A stretch of DNA of 64,000 bases from SP197 sp965242595 (GTDB lineage: Bacteria; Pseudomonadota; Alphaproteobacteria; SP197): the NCBI GenBank assembly GCA_965242595.1, contig OZ251464.1:1426001-1490000 (forward strand), written 5' to 3'. Below are positions 37,264 to 45,349 of the stretch, one piece after another (positions within the stretch are counted from its first letter, which is position 1; each line of letters starts with the position of its first letter). The notes beneath the pieces were generated by a model. That model searched no databases, was not told the origin of the DNA, and saw only the letters and a program-made list of their open reading frames with translations. The translations under genes were made by a program, and so were the position numbers.

Positions 37264-38428
37264 CCATCAGCTTGGCGCGGTGCTCGTCCAGCCCCGGCAC
37301 GGCGCCGCGGGTGGCAGGGTCGTCGAAGGCCGAGAGCTTCACCGGATTGCCGGCCAGCCGGATCGGCCCGGCCGCACCGCCGTCGCAGGCCACCACCATG
37401 TTGCGCGCCTCCACCTGGGGGTCGGCCATCACGGTGGCAACATCGGCGATGGCACCGCAGGGCACGCCGGCCCGTTCCAGCACCGCCAGCCAGTGGCGGC
37501 CGGGCTTCTTCCGCAGCACCGCCTCCAGCTGATCGCGCAGGGCGTCGGCGTGGCGGACGCGCAGCGCGTTGCTGGCATAGCGGCCATCCCCGGCCATGGC
37601 GGGCCGGTCCAGGGCAGAGCACAGGCGCCGGAACAGGCCATCGTTGGCGGCGGCGATCACGACATGGCCATCGCCGGCGCGGAAGGCGTCGAAGGGGGCG
37701 ATGGAAGGATGGCGGGCGCCCAGCGGGCCGGGCGCCTGGCCGGTGGCGCCATAGCGGGCGATGGCGTTTTCCAGCAGCGCCACCTGGCAATCCAGCATGG
37801 CGACGTCGATCGCCTGGCCCTGGCCGGTCTGCGTCCGGTGGTAGAGCGCCGCCAGCACGCCGATGGCCGTGAACAGGGCGGCGGCCAGATCGCCGATGGA
37901 GCTGCCGACCCGGGTGGGCGGGGCGCCGGGATGGCCGGTCAGGCTCATGATGCCGCCCATGGCCTGGACCACCATGTCGTAGGCCGGGCGCTGGCGGTAG
38001 GGGCCGGTTTGGCCGAAGCCCGAACAGGAGGCGTAGATCAGCCCCGGATGCCGGGCATGCAGCGCCGGCCAGCCCAGGCCCAGCCGTTCCATGACGCCGG
38101 GGCGGAAGTTTTCCACCAGCACATCGGCCCCGGCCAGCAGGGCGCTTAGCACGCTGCGGTCCCGCTCTCGCTCCAGGTCCAGCGCGATGCTTTCCTTGCC
38201 CCGGTTGACGGAGGCGAAATAGCCGGAGACCGGCCCCAGAAACGGCCCGATGCCGCGCGCCTCGTCGCCCTGGCCCGGCCGTTCCACCTTGATGACCCGC
38301 GCCCCCAGATCCAGCAGCAGCATGGTGCAATAGGGCCCGGCCAGCACGCGGGTCATGTCGATGACGGTGACGCCGTTCAGCGGACCCCTGGGCGGGCCTT
38401 TCGGCATGGCGGCGGCCTCCCGGTTCAT
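37241..38428 (-). CDS. CaiB/BaiF family CoA transferase
   Basis: 395 residues from ATG 38428, which overlaps the hemB stop (ATGA); a second ATG at 38407 is possible. Class III CoA-transferase features: VTVIDMTRVLAGPYC, GARVIKVERPGQGDEAR, VNRGKESIALDL, and LVENFRPGVMERLGLG; the catalytic aspartate is in QRPAYDMVVQAMGG. It moves CoA between organic acids such as formate, oxalate, carnitine or succinate derivatives. Substrate unknown. Translationally coupled to hemB, which has no obvious metabolic link. Confidence 0.92.
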   Translation of the reverse strand: MNREAAAMPKGPPRGPLNGVTVIDMTRVLAGPYCTMLLLDLGARVIKVERPGQGDEARGIGPFLGPVSGYFASVNRGKESIALDLERERDRSVLSALLAGADVLVENFRPGVMERLGLGWPALHARHPGLIYASCSGFGQTGPYRQRPAYDMVVQAMGGIMSLTGHPGAPPTRVGSSIGDLAAALFTAIGVLAALYHRTQTGQGQAIDVAMLDCQVALLENAIARYGATGQAPGPLGARHPSIAPFDAFRAGDGHVVIAAANDGLFRRLCSALDRPAMAGDGRYASNALRVRHADALRDQLEAVLRKKPGRHWLAVLERAGVPCGAIADVATVMADPQVEARNMVVACDGGAAGPIRLAGNPVKLSAFDDPATRGAVPGLDEHRAKLMDEFKIKA

Positions 38429-39459
38429 GGCGGCGGTTGCGCGGCGCGGCCCTTCAGGCGCCGGGCGATGTCGAGGGCGGCATAGGTCAGGATGCCGTCG
38501 CAGCCGGCGCGTTTGAAGCACAGCAGCGCCTCTGGCCAGACCGTTTCCGGGTCCAGCCAGCCCTTGCGGCAGGCGCCTTCGATCATGGCGTATTCGCCGG
38601 AGACCTGATAGGCGAAGGTGGGCACGCCGAAGGCATCCTTGGCCCGGCGGACGATGTCGAGGCAGGGCATGCCCGGCTTCACCATCACCATGTCGGCGCC
38701 TTCTTCCAGGTCGAAGGCGATCTCGCGCAGCGCCTCGTCGCCATTGGCCGGGTCCATCTGATAGCCGCGCTTGTCGCTGGCGCCCAGATTGGAGGACGAC
38801 CCCAGGGCGTCGCGAAACGGGCCGTAAAAGCCGGAGGCGTATTTGGCGGCATAGGCCATGATCTGAACCTGGACGAAGCCGGCATCGTCCAGCGCCCGGC
38901 GGATGGCGCCGATGCGCCCGTCCATCATGTCGCTGGGTGCCAGGATGTCGCAGCCCGCCCGCGCCTGCACCAGGGCCTGGCGGACCAGCGCCTGGATCGA
39001 GGCGTCGTTGGCGACCTCGCCCGCCACCACGATGCCGTCATGGCCGTGGTCGGTGAAGGGATCCAGGGCCACATCCACCATGACGCCGATGCCTTCGACC
39101 GCGCCCTTCAAGGCGGCGATGGCGCGGCAGACCAGATTGTCCGGATTGGCGGCCTCGCGCCCGTCGGCGGTTTTCAGCGCCTGGGGCGTGCAGGGAAACA
39201 GCGCGATGGCCGGGATGCCCAGATCGCGCGCCTCTCTGGCCGCCGTCAGCAGCCGGTCGATGCCGAGCCGTTCCACCCCCGGCATGGACTCCACCGCTTC
39301 GCTGCCGCTGCCCTCGCGCACGAACACCGGCCAGATGAGATCGCCAGCGGCGAGCCTGTTCTCGCCCACCAGCACCCGCGACCACGGGCTGCGCCGGTTG
39401 CGGCGCAGCCTCGTGGTGGGATAGCGGCCCGGAAAGCTGGCTGGAAAGCTGCCTGTCAC
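38425..39459 (-). CDS. hemB: Delta-aminolevulinic acid dehydratase (porphobilinogen synthase)
   Basis: 344 residues. It joins two 5-aminolevulinate molecules to form porphobilinogen in heme synthesis. The two Schiff-base lysines are K206 in MAYAAKYASGFYGPF and K261 in MVMVKPGMPCLDI. The metal region reads DVALDPFTDHGHDG, with aspartates where zinc enzymes have cysteines, so a magnesium-type enzyme is expected. It lies four bases after metY and overlaps caiB by four bases. Confidence 0.97.
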   Translation of the reverse strand: MTGSFPASFPGRYPTTRLRRNRRSPWSRVLVGENRLAAGDLIWPVFVREGSGSEAVESMPGVERLGIDRLLTAAREARDLGIPAIALFPCTPQALKTADGREAANPDNLVCRAIAALKGAVEGIGVMVDVALDPFTDHGHDGIVVAGEVANDASIQALVRQALVQARAGCDILAPSDMMDGRIGAIRRALDDAGFVQVQIMAYAAKYASGFYGPFRDALGSSSNLGASDKRGYQMDPANGDEALREIAFDLEEGADMVMVKPGMPCLDIVRRAKDAFGVPTFAYQVSGEYAMIEGACRKGWLDPETVWPEALLCFKRAGCDGILTYAALDIARRLKGRAAQPPP

Positions 39460-39463
39460 ATCC

Positions 39464-40756
39464 TCACGCCGCGTCGAGGGCCTGGTTCAGGTCGGCCAGG
39501 ATGTCGTCGATATGCTCGATCCCCACCGAAAGCCTGACATAGCCCTCGCTGACCCCGGTCGCAAGCCGGTCCTCCGGCGACAGCTGGCTGTGGGTGGTGC
39601 TGGCGGGGTGGATGGCCAGGCTGCGGGCATCGCCGATATTGGCGACATGGTAGAACAGCCGCAGCGCATCGATGAAGCGGCGCCCGGCTTCGACGCCGCC
39701 CTTCAGCTCGAAGCCTGCCAGGGCGCCATAGCCGCCCTTCAGCGCGGCATCCGCCCGCCGCCGCGCCTCGCCCTGCTGCAGGCCGGGATAGATGGTCCTT
39801 TCCACCTTGGGGTGGTTCTCCAGGGCCTGGGCGACGGCGGCCGCATTGGCGCAATGGCGTTCGATGCGCAGCGGCAGCGTCTCCAGCCCCTGGATGAACT
39901 GGAAGGCGTTGAAGGGGCTCATGGAGGCGCCGATGTCGCGCAGCAGGGTGACGCGCGCCTTGACGATATAGGCCACCGGCCCCAGCGGCTTCACCGCCTC
40001 GGTCCAGACCGCGCCGTGATAGCTGGGATCGGGCCGGTTCAGCATCGGGAAGCGATCGCCCGCCGCCTCCCAGTCGAAATTGCCGCCATCGACCAGCAGG
40101 CCGCCGATGGAGGTGCCGTGGCCGCCGATATATTTGGTGGTGGAATGGACGATGGCCGCCGCCCCATGATCGAAGGGCCGGCACAGGATCGGGCAGGCGG
40201 TGTTGTCCATGATGAGCGGGATGCCGAGCTCGCGCCCGATGGCGGCCACCTCGCGGATCGGGAACACCTGCAGCTTGGGATTGGGCAGGGTCTCGGCGTA
40301 GTAGCAGCGGGTGCGCTCGTCGCTGGCGCGGCGGAAGCCTTCCGGATCGGCGGGATCGACATAGCGCACCTCGATGCCCAGGGTGCGGAAGGTGTTGGCG
40401 AACAGGTTCCAGGTGCCGCCATAAAGGTCTGTCGAGCTTACGAAATTGTCGCCGGCATGGCAGATGTTCTGGATGGCGAACAGGCTGGCCGCCTGGCCCG
40501 ACGCCAGCGCCAGGGCGGCCGCGCCCCCCTCCAGGGCCGCAACGCGCTTTTCCAGCACATCGCAGGTGGGGTTCATGATGCGGGTGTAGATGTTGCCGAA
40601 CTCTTTCAGCGCGAACAGGTTGGAGGCATGCGCCGTGTCGTCGAACTGATAGCTGGTGGTCTGATAGATCGGCACCGCCACGGCATTGGTGGCGCTGTCG
40701 CTGCGATGGCCGGCATGAAGCGCGACGGTTTCGGGATGGCTGCTTTCGAAGGTCAT
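39464..40756 (-). CDS. metY: O-acetylhomoserine aminocarboxypropyltransferase (O-acetylhomoserine sulfhydrylase)
   Basis: 430 residues from ATG 40756, with GAGG upstream. It belongs to the Cys/Met-metabolism PLP family; K208 in VHSTTKYIGGHGTSIGG carries the cofactor and TTSYQFDDTAHA near the N-terminus is typical of MetY. It makes homocysteine from O-acetylhomoserine and sulfide in methionine synthesis. The gene is preceded by a 540-base leader containing two SAM-II riboswitches, so expression should fall when S-adenosylmethionine is plentiful. It heads a leftward run of five tightly packed genes. Confidence 0.95.
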   Translation of the reverse strand: MTFESSHPETVALHAGHRSDSATNAVAVPIYQTTSYQFDDTAHASNLFALKEFGNIYTRIMNPTCDVLEKRVAALEGGAAALALASGQAASLFAIQNICHAGDNFVSSTDLYGGTWNLFANTFRTLGIEVRYVDPADPEGFRRASDERTRCYYAETLPNPKLQVFPIREVAAIGRELGIPLIMDNTACPILCRPFDHGAAAIVHSTTKYIGGHGTSIGGLLVDGGNFDWEAAGDRFPMLNRPDPSYHGAVWTEAVKPLGPVAYIVKARVTLLRDIGASMSPFNAFQFIQGLETLPLRIERHCANAAAVAQALENHPKVERTIYPGLQQGEARRRADAALKGGYGALAGFELKGGVEAGRRFIDALRLFYHVANIGDARSLAIHPASTTHSQLSPEDRLATGVSEGYVRLSVGIEHIDDILADLNQALDAA

Positions 40757-40801
40757 GGGAGGTTTCCTCAAGTTGGGGTTGGGGCGGTGTGGGGGCAGGC
40801 G

Positions 40802-40833
40802 AGAGGGGCGGAACCTTGCGATGCCGCCCCTCT
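40802..40833 (-). promoter_or_regulatory. Strong hairpin in the metY leader
   Basis: Ten-base-pair stem AGAGGGGCGG/CCGCCCCTCT with a 12-base loop, about 45 bases before the metY ATG. No T-tract follows, so it is not a standard terminator. It may affect ribosome access or RNA stability. Confidence 0.4.
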
Positions 40834-41070
40834 GCCCTACCCCGGCAGGGCTTCTCCGCCGCCGTTGTGGAAGCCGCTGCCGGGATGGCGATGACATGAC
40901 GATGACAGGGGCGCGCGATCGCGCCGGGGCCGAAAGGCGTCGGTCGCTGGCAGGCAAGATGGCGCCGCTACGGCGCGGCCGTTGCCGGGAATGCCGGTGT
41001 CAGGGGGACCGTTGCCAGGAATTCTGGGGCTGTGGTGCTGGCGCATGGCGGTCTCCGGTCCTCGCTGGGC

Positions 41071-41090
41071 CCACGGAGATCGCTCCGTGG
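41071..41090 (-). promoter_or_regulatory. Hairpin directly after SAM-II copy A
   Basis: Eight-base-pair stem CCACGGAG/CTCCGTGG with the tetraloop CGAT, starting at the last base of the riboswitch. There is no T-run after it. Probably part of the expression platform of copy A. Confidence 0.45.
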
Positions 41091-41140
41091 CGCTTTAGCG
41101 TTGGGTGACGCGGACGCAAGCTGCCCATCAAATCCCGCGG
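41090..41140 (-). promoter_or_regulatory. SAM-II riboswitch, downstream copy (A)
   Basis: On the reverse strand: P1 CGCGG, then GATTTGATGGGCAGCTTGCG, the P1 partner CCGCG (41113-41109), and the distal GCTAAAG pseudoknot strand (41099-41093). This is the order and spacing of the alphaproteobacterial SAM-II (SAM_alpha) aptamer. It lies about 335 bases before the metY start, closer than copy B. Confidence 0.8.
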
Positions 41141-41169
41141 ATCCGTCAGGGTGGATCGGGCCCAAACCG

Positions 41170-41203
41170 AAAAGACCGCTCCAGCCATGGCAGCCGGGCG
41201 GTC
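41170..41203 (-). terminator. Intrinsic terminator between the two SAM-II copies
   Basis: On the reverse strand GACCGC pairs with GCGGTC, extended inside by CCGGC/GCTGG, and TTTT follows (41173-41170). It lies just after copy B and is its likely on/off switch. Confidence 0.7.
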
Positions 41204-41210
41204 TCGCACG

Positions 41211-41264
41211 GCGCTTTAGCTGGTATTTGTAGAGCGCCCGCAAGCTGTCCTTCAAATCGGCGCT
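41211..41264 (-). promoter_or_regulatory. SAM-II riboswitch, upstream copy (B)
   Basis: On the reverse strand: P1 AGCGCC (41264-41259), GATTTGAAGGACAGCTTGCG, P1 partner GGCGCT (41238-41233), an A-rich linker and GCTAAAGCGCC (41221-41211). Matches the SAM-II aptamer layout. Its first base falls about at the predicted transcription start of the promoter at 41272-41300, so the aptamer would be the very 5' end of the mRNA. Confidence 0.82.
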
Positions 41265-41271
41265 TGGCGGC

Positions 41272-41300
41272 TATATGCTCCCCGCCGGGGTGGCTGTCAA
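41272..41300 (-). promoter_or_regulatory. Promoter of the metY leader
   Basis: Reverse strand TTGACA (41300-41295), exactly 17 bases, CATATA (41277-41272). This is the closest match to a sigma-70 promoter in the window and sits immediately before the tandem riboswitches. Confidence 0.8.
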
Positions 41301-41345
41301 GGCCTCGCGAAAATTTTTTCACGCTGCCGCCGGGTGGGGGGAATC

Positions 41346-42068
41346 GTGCGCTTTCTCGTCTTCCAGCACATCGCCATCGAGCATCCGGGCATCCTGCGCG
41401 ACCTGATGCGCGAGCGCTCCATCGCCTGGGACGCGGTGGAGCTGGACGAAGGCCAGGCCATACCGCCCCTGGACGGCTATGACGCGCTGCTGGCGATGGG
41501 CGGCCCGATGGATGTGTTCGATGAGGACGAACACCCCTGGCTGGTGCCGGAAAAGGCGGCGATTCGCGAGGCGGTGCGTGAGCGCGCCATGCCCTATCTG
41601 GGCCTGTGCCTGGGCCATCAGCTGCTGGCGGACGCCCTGGGCGGGCGCTGCCGGCGCATGGACGCCCCGGAGGTGGGCATCATGGAGGTCGCGCTGACGG
41701 CGGCCGGGCGCGAAGATGCGCTGATGCAGGGCATGGCGCCCGGCTTTCCGGTGCTGCAATGGCACGGCGTCGCCGTCGCCGAGCTGCCCCAGGGGGGGCG
41801 GGTGCTGGCATCGTCGCCGCAATGCGCCATCCAGGCCCAGCGGGTGGGAGAGCGCGCCTGGGGGCTGCAATACCATGTCGAGATGACGGCGACCACGATT
41901 CGGGAATGGGCCGCCGTGCCAGCCTATGCCGCCGCCCTGGACACCATGATGGGCGCCGGCGCGCTGGAGCGTTTCGACGCCGATTGCCGGCAGAACATGG
42001 TGCAGTTCAACGCCGCCTCGCGCCTGCTGTTCGATAATTTCCTCGCCGCCTCGGGCCTGGCGCCGTGA
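41346..42068 (+). CDS. Class I glutamine amidotransferase-like protein
   Basis: 240 residues from GTG 41346, preceded by GGGGGA; another in-frame GTG at 41334 is less well placed. The GATase fold shows AMGGPMDVFDED, the nucleophile elbow YLGLCLGHQ with C88, and QYHVEMT with the catalytic histidine near 177. Stand-alone GMP-synthase-like members hydrolyse glutamine or gamma-glutamyl amides. Its stop overlaps the GTG of the M24 gene. Confidence 0.87.
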   Translation: MRFLVFQHIAIEHPGILRDLMRERSIAWDAVELDEGQAIPPLDGYDALLAMGGPMDVFDEDEHPWLVPEKAAIREAVRERAMPYLGLCLGHQLLADALGGRCRRMDAPEVGIMEVALTAAGREDALMQGMAPGFPVLQWHGVAVAELPQGGRVLASSPQCAIQAQRVGERAWGLQYHVEMTATTIREWAAVPAYAAALDTMMGAGALERFDADCRQNMVQFNAASRLLFDNFLAASGLAP

Positions 42069-43315
42069 CCGGCATCGGGCTGGTGCCCGGCCCCTTCGAC
42101 GCCGCGCGGATGGAACCGGTGGCGCTGCCCTTCACGGCGCGGGAATATGCGGCCCGGCTGGAAAAGCTGGCCGCCATGGCGGGCGAGGAGGGCATCGACC
42201 TTGTGTGGATCACCTCGCCCGAAGGGGTGGCCTGGCTCCACGGCTTCTTCGCCTCCTGGTACAAGGCGCAATCGCCCATGCGCTATCCGCAATGCTATGG
42301 CACGGCGCTGCATGTGCCCTCCCGGCGCTTTATCCATTTCGACAACCCTACCGAAGCGCCGGTGCTGGCGCGCACCTCCTGTTCCCGCGACAACCGCTTT
42401 CTGCCAGACCGGGAGGCGGCGCCCAACATCCGCTTCGTCATGGACCAGCTGAAGGCCGAGGGCTGGCTGCAAGGCACGGTGGGGATGGAGTTCTGGTCCT
42501 ATCTGCCCAATCGGGCCGTCAGCACCATGTTCGAAGGCGCCTTTCTGGCCCATGGCTGCCGGGTGGCGGATGCCTCGGCCGTGCTGCGCGCCGCCCGGCG
42601 GGTGAAATCGCCCCGGGAGATCGCCTGCATCGAGAAGGCGATGGCCATCTGCGATATCGGCCACGCCACCATCGTGGAAGAGCTGCGCCCGGGCATGAGC
42701 GAGCTGGAGCTGTTCGGCAAGGTCATGGCGGCCATGATGGCGGCCGGCGGCGAGTTTCCGGCGCTGATCCCCATCTTCAACAGCTCGCCCATGGCGGGCG
42801 AGGCGGCGATGTCGAACGGCCACGCCATGGCCTCGCGCAAGATCATCGAGAAGGGCGAGATCCTGTGCGCCGATTTGTGCGGCGTCTATCACCGCTATCA
42901 CGCCAACGCGCTGCGCGGCTATTTCGTGGGCGCGAAGCCGCCCCCCGCTCTGGTAGAACGCTACCGGGCCTCCGCCGGCGTCTTCGATACGATCGCCACC
43001 CAGGTGAAGGCGGGCATGACCGTGGCCCAGGTCAACCGCCTGCTGCGCGCCTATTACCGCCAGGCGGGCCTGTGGTCCGAGGGCGAGGGCTGGGGCCTGG
43101 GCTATGAGCTGGGGCTGTCGCTGCCGCCGGACTGGGTGGGCGATTTCTACTTCCACCTGGGCGACGATCGCTATCTCGACCGCGTCTTCGAGGAGAACAT
43201 GGTGACCAATTTCGAAAGCCTGTTCGGCACCCATCTGATCGACACCCTGGTCTATGGCAGGAACGGCACCCGCATCCTCTCGCAGACGCCGCGCGAACTG
43301 ATCGCCACAGGCTGA
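42065..43315 (+). CDS. M24 family protein, creatinase/Xaa-Pro peptidase-like
   Basis: 416 residues from GTG 42065 (GTGA overlap). The N-terminal creatinase domain and C-terminal pita-bread fold are recognisable (SPREIACIEKAMAICDIGH, FPALIPIFNSSP). The usual metal ligands are mostly absent: the segment CADLCGVYHRYHANALRGY lacks the second aspartate, and the GHGIG histidine region reads EGWGLGYELG. This is what is seen in metal-free creatinase-type members, so peptidase activity is doubtful. It probably cleaves a C-N bond of a small guanidino or amide compound, in concert with the amidotransferase. Confidence 0.85.
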   Translation: MTGIGLVPGPFDAARMEPVALPFTAREYAARLEKLAAMAGEEGIDLVWITSPEGVAWLHGFFASWYKAQSPMRYPQCYGTALHVPSRRFIHFDNPTEAPVLARTSCSRDNRFLPDREAAPNIRFVMDQLKAEGWLQGTVGMEFWSYLPNRAVSTMFEGAFLAHGCRVADASAVLRAARRVKSPREIACIEKAMAICDIGHATIVEELRPGMSELELFGKVMAAMMAAGGEFPALIPIFNSSPMAGEAAMSNGHAMASRKIIEKGEILCADLCGVYHRYHANALRGYFVGAKPPPALVERYRASAGVFDTIATQVKAGMTVAQVNRLLRAYYRQAGLWSEGEGWGLGYELGLSLPPDWVGDFYFHLGDDRYLDRVFEENMVTNFESLFGTHLIDTLVYGRNGTRILSQTPRELIATG

Positions 43316-43372
43316 CCTCTGCCGCCAGCGTCGCGGCCCCAGCCACGCCAGCCTGAAAGCCGGGAGCGGACG

Positions 43373-44545
43373 ATGGCCACGCCCGCGCATCCGTCCCACG
43401 CCTCGCGGCGGCTAAGCCTGGCGATCGTTACCGCCGCCATGGCGGCGATCGCGATGCTTTATGGCTATACCGGCCAGCTGTTCTCCGTGGCGCTGGAAGA
43501 GCACGGGGTGATCGGCTCGCTGATCGGGCTCAGCGGCGCCAGCCAGATGGCCGGCGTCTTTCTGGTGTTGCCTTTCCTGCCGCGCCTGGTCCGCCGCTTC
43601 GGCCCGGCGCGGCTGATGGCGGCGGCGGCCTGCGCGGCGATGGTGGCCATTCTGGCCATGTCGCTGGCCATCGATGTCTGGTTCTGGTTCCTGCCCCGCA
43701 TCGCCTTCGGCGCCGCCCAATCGGCGATGTGGACCGCCGGCGAAACCTGGGTGAACCACGCCAGCGACAACCGCAGCCGCGCGCGCACAATCGGCATCTT
43801 CATGAGCGCGGTGGCAGCGGGCTATGCCGCCGGTCCTTTTGTGCTGGGCTGGGTGGGTGTGGCTGGGCGGGGGCCGTTTCTGGTGGCGGTGGCCATGGCG
43901 GTGGGGGTGGCGGCGCCGCTGCTGTTGCGGCTGGGCGAGCGGATCGAGGCCGACGGCCGCCCTTCGGTGTCGCTGCCGCGCTATCTGCGGCTGGCGCCGG
44001 TGCCGATGTTCTCCAATCTGGCCTTCGGCGCCATCGGCAGCGCCCTGATGGCTCTGCTGGCCGTTTATGGCCTGCGCCAGGGCATGGAGGCGGCCGAGGC
44101 GGCGCGCATGATTGGCTGGACGGGCTGGGGCGGCGTGCTGGTGCCGTTGCTGGTGGCCTGGCTGGCCAATCGCATCGATCGCACCCTGCTGCTGGCGCTG
44201 TTCACCGCGCTGTCGCTGGCGGCGGTGGTGGGCTTGCCCTGGGCGCTTCATGGCGGCTGGCTGTTGCTGCCGCTTTATCTGATGGCGTTCGGCGGCCTGC
44301 GCGCCGGCCATTACGGCCTGGGCATGATGCTGCTGGGGGATCGTTTTCGCGGCGCCGATCTGCCTTCGGCCACGGCCGTGTTCGGCTTCATGTTCGGCAT
44401 CGGCTCGGTGATGGGGCCGGCGCTTTCGGGTCTTGCCATCGATGCCTGGGATCCGCACGGCCTGATCGCCGCCATCGCCCTTTTTCACCTGCTTTATCTG
44501 CCACTGCCCCTGGCGGCCTGGTTTCGCCAGCGCAGGCAGGGGTGA
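43373..44545 (+). CDS. Major facilitator superfamily transporter
   Basis: 390 residues with about twelve membrane helices; charged loop PRLVRRFGPARLM lies between helices 2 and 3, as in MFS carriers, and a second half repeat follows RYLRLAPVPMFSNL. Resembles YfkF/YcaD-like drug or metabolite carriers. It is 57 bases downstream of the M24 gene and may belong to the same transcript. Substrate unknown. Confidence 0.88.
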   Translation: MATPAHPSHASRRLSLAIVTAAMAAIAMLYGYTGQLFSVALEEHGVIGSLIGLSGASQMAGVFLVLPFLPRLVRRFGPARLMAAAACAAMVAILAMSLAIDVWFWFLPRIAFGAAQSAMWTAGETWVNHASDNRSRARTIGIFMSAVAAGYAAGPFVLGWVGVAGRGPFLVAVAMAVGVAAPLLLRLGERIEADGRPSVSLPRYLRLAPVPMFSNLAFGAIGSALMALLAVYGLRQGMEAAEAARMIGWTGWGGVLVPLLVAWLANRIDRTLLLALFTALSLAAVVGLPWALHGGWLLLPLYLMAFGGLRAGHYGLGMMLLGDRFRGADLPSATAVFGFMFGIGSVMGPALSGLAIDAWDPHGLIAAIALFHLLYLPLPLAAWFRQRRQG

Positions 44546-44576
44546 GGGCGCCTCCCGGGCGGGGGCGGGGCGCGGC

Positions 44577-44900
44577 CTATGGCAGCAGCTGGAGCAGGGC
44601 GACGGTGAGGCCGGTGTTGGCGAGCACGATGCCGATGGCGAGTTTGAGCATATCGGCCTTCAGCGCGGCGATTCTCGTCTCGAACTCGGTCTTCAACGTG
44701 GCGATCTCGGCCTTGAGTTCGGCCTTCAGCGCGGCGATCTCGGCTTTGAGGTCAGCCTTGGTGGCGAGTTCTTCGCGGTTGGTGTCTGTGGCCTGGCGCA
44801 CGACGCTGGCGATGGCTTCGGCCTGTTGGCGCCCGATACCGGCCGTTTCCAGGGTGTGGGCGGTGGCGAGGGTGTCGAAGGCCGTGGCAGTGGGGGGCAT
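44577..44900 (-). CDS. Coiled-coil protein with C-terminal membrane helix (DUF1640-like), copy 1
   Basis: 107 residues: an N-terminal FDTLATAHTLETAGIGRQQAEAIA helical region, a long heptad coiled coil (ADLKAEIAALKAELKAEIATLK) and a single C-terminal membrane helix (LAIGIVLANTGLTVALLQLL). This layout matches DUF1640/CCDC90-type proteins. A paralogue follows on the same strand upstream; compared with it this copy has an extra KAEI in the coiled coil. Function unknown; tail-anchored assembly is likely. Confidence 0.75.
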   Translation of the reverse strand: MPPTATAFDTLATAHTLETAGIGRQQAEAIASVVRQATDTNREELATKADLKAEIAALKAELKAEIATLKTEFETRIAALKADMLKLAIGIVLANTGLTVALLQLLP

Positions 44901-45140
44901 GGCGGTGGCTCCATCGAGGCGGCCGCGAAGGCGGCTGTCGTGGCGGCAAGGTTAGGTCGATTGGCGGGCAGGCGCAAGCGTTTATCGCGCGGCCTGTGGC
45001 AGCCATGCGATCAGGGCGGTGGTAAGGCCGGCATTGGCGATCACGATGCCGATGGCGAGTTTGAGCATATCGGCCTTCAGCGCGGCGATTCTCGTCTCGA
45101 ACTCGGTCTTCAACGTGGCGATCTCGGCCTTGAGTTCGGC
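44625..45140. repeat. Direct repeat of 99 identical bases within the coiled-coil paralogues
   Basis: 44625-44723 and 45042-45140 are base-for-base identical and code for the end of the coiled coil and start of the membrane helix in both genes. Outside this block the genes differ moderately. The pattern points to recent duplication or gene conversion. Confidence 0.85.
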
Positions 45141-45299
45141 TTTCAGCGCGGCAAGGTCGGCCTTGGTGGCGAGTTCTCCGCGGTTGGCGTCCGTGGCCTG
45201 GCGCACGACGCCGGCGATGGCTTCGGCCTGCTGGCGTCCGATACCGGCCGCTTCCAGGGTGTGGGCGGTGGCCAGGGTGTCGAAGGCGGGGGCGGTCAT
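44982..45299 (-). CDS. Coiled-coil protein with C-terminal membrane helix (DUF1640-like), copy 2
   Basis: 105 residues from ATG 45299 (MTAPAFDTLATAHTLEAAG). Open frame further upstream is not homologous to copy 1. Same architecture as the copy at 44577-44900: short helical head, coiled coil, membrane helix (LAIGIVIANAGLTTALIAWL). The two could form hetero-oligomers. Function unknown. Confidence 0.73.
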   Translation of the reverse strand: MTAPAFDTLATAHTLEAAGIGRQQAEAIAGVVRQATDANRGELATKADLAALKAELKAEIATLKTEFETRIAALKADMLKLAIGIVIANAGLTTALIAWLPQAAR

Positions 45300-45349
45300 G
45301 GCGGCAGGGTCAGGTCGATCCGTGGGGTGGTGTGAGTGTTTCTGCTGCC

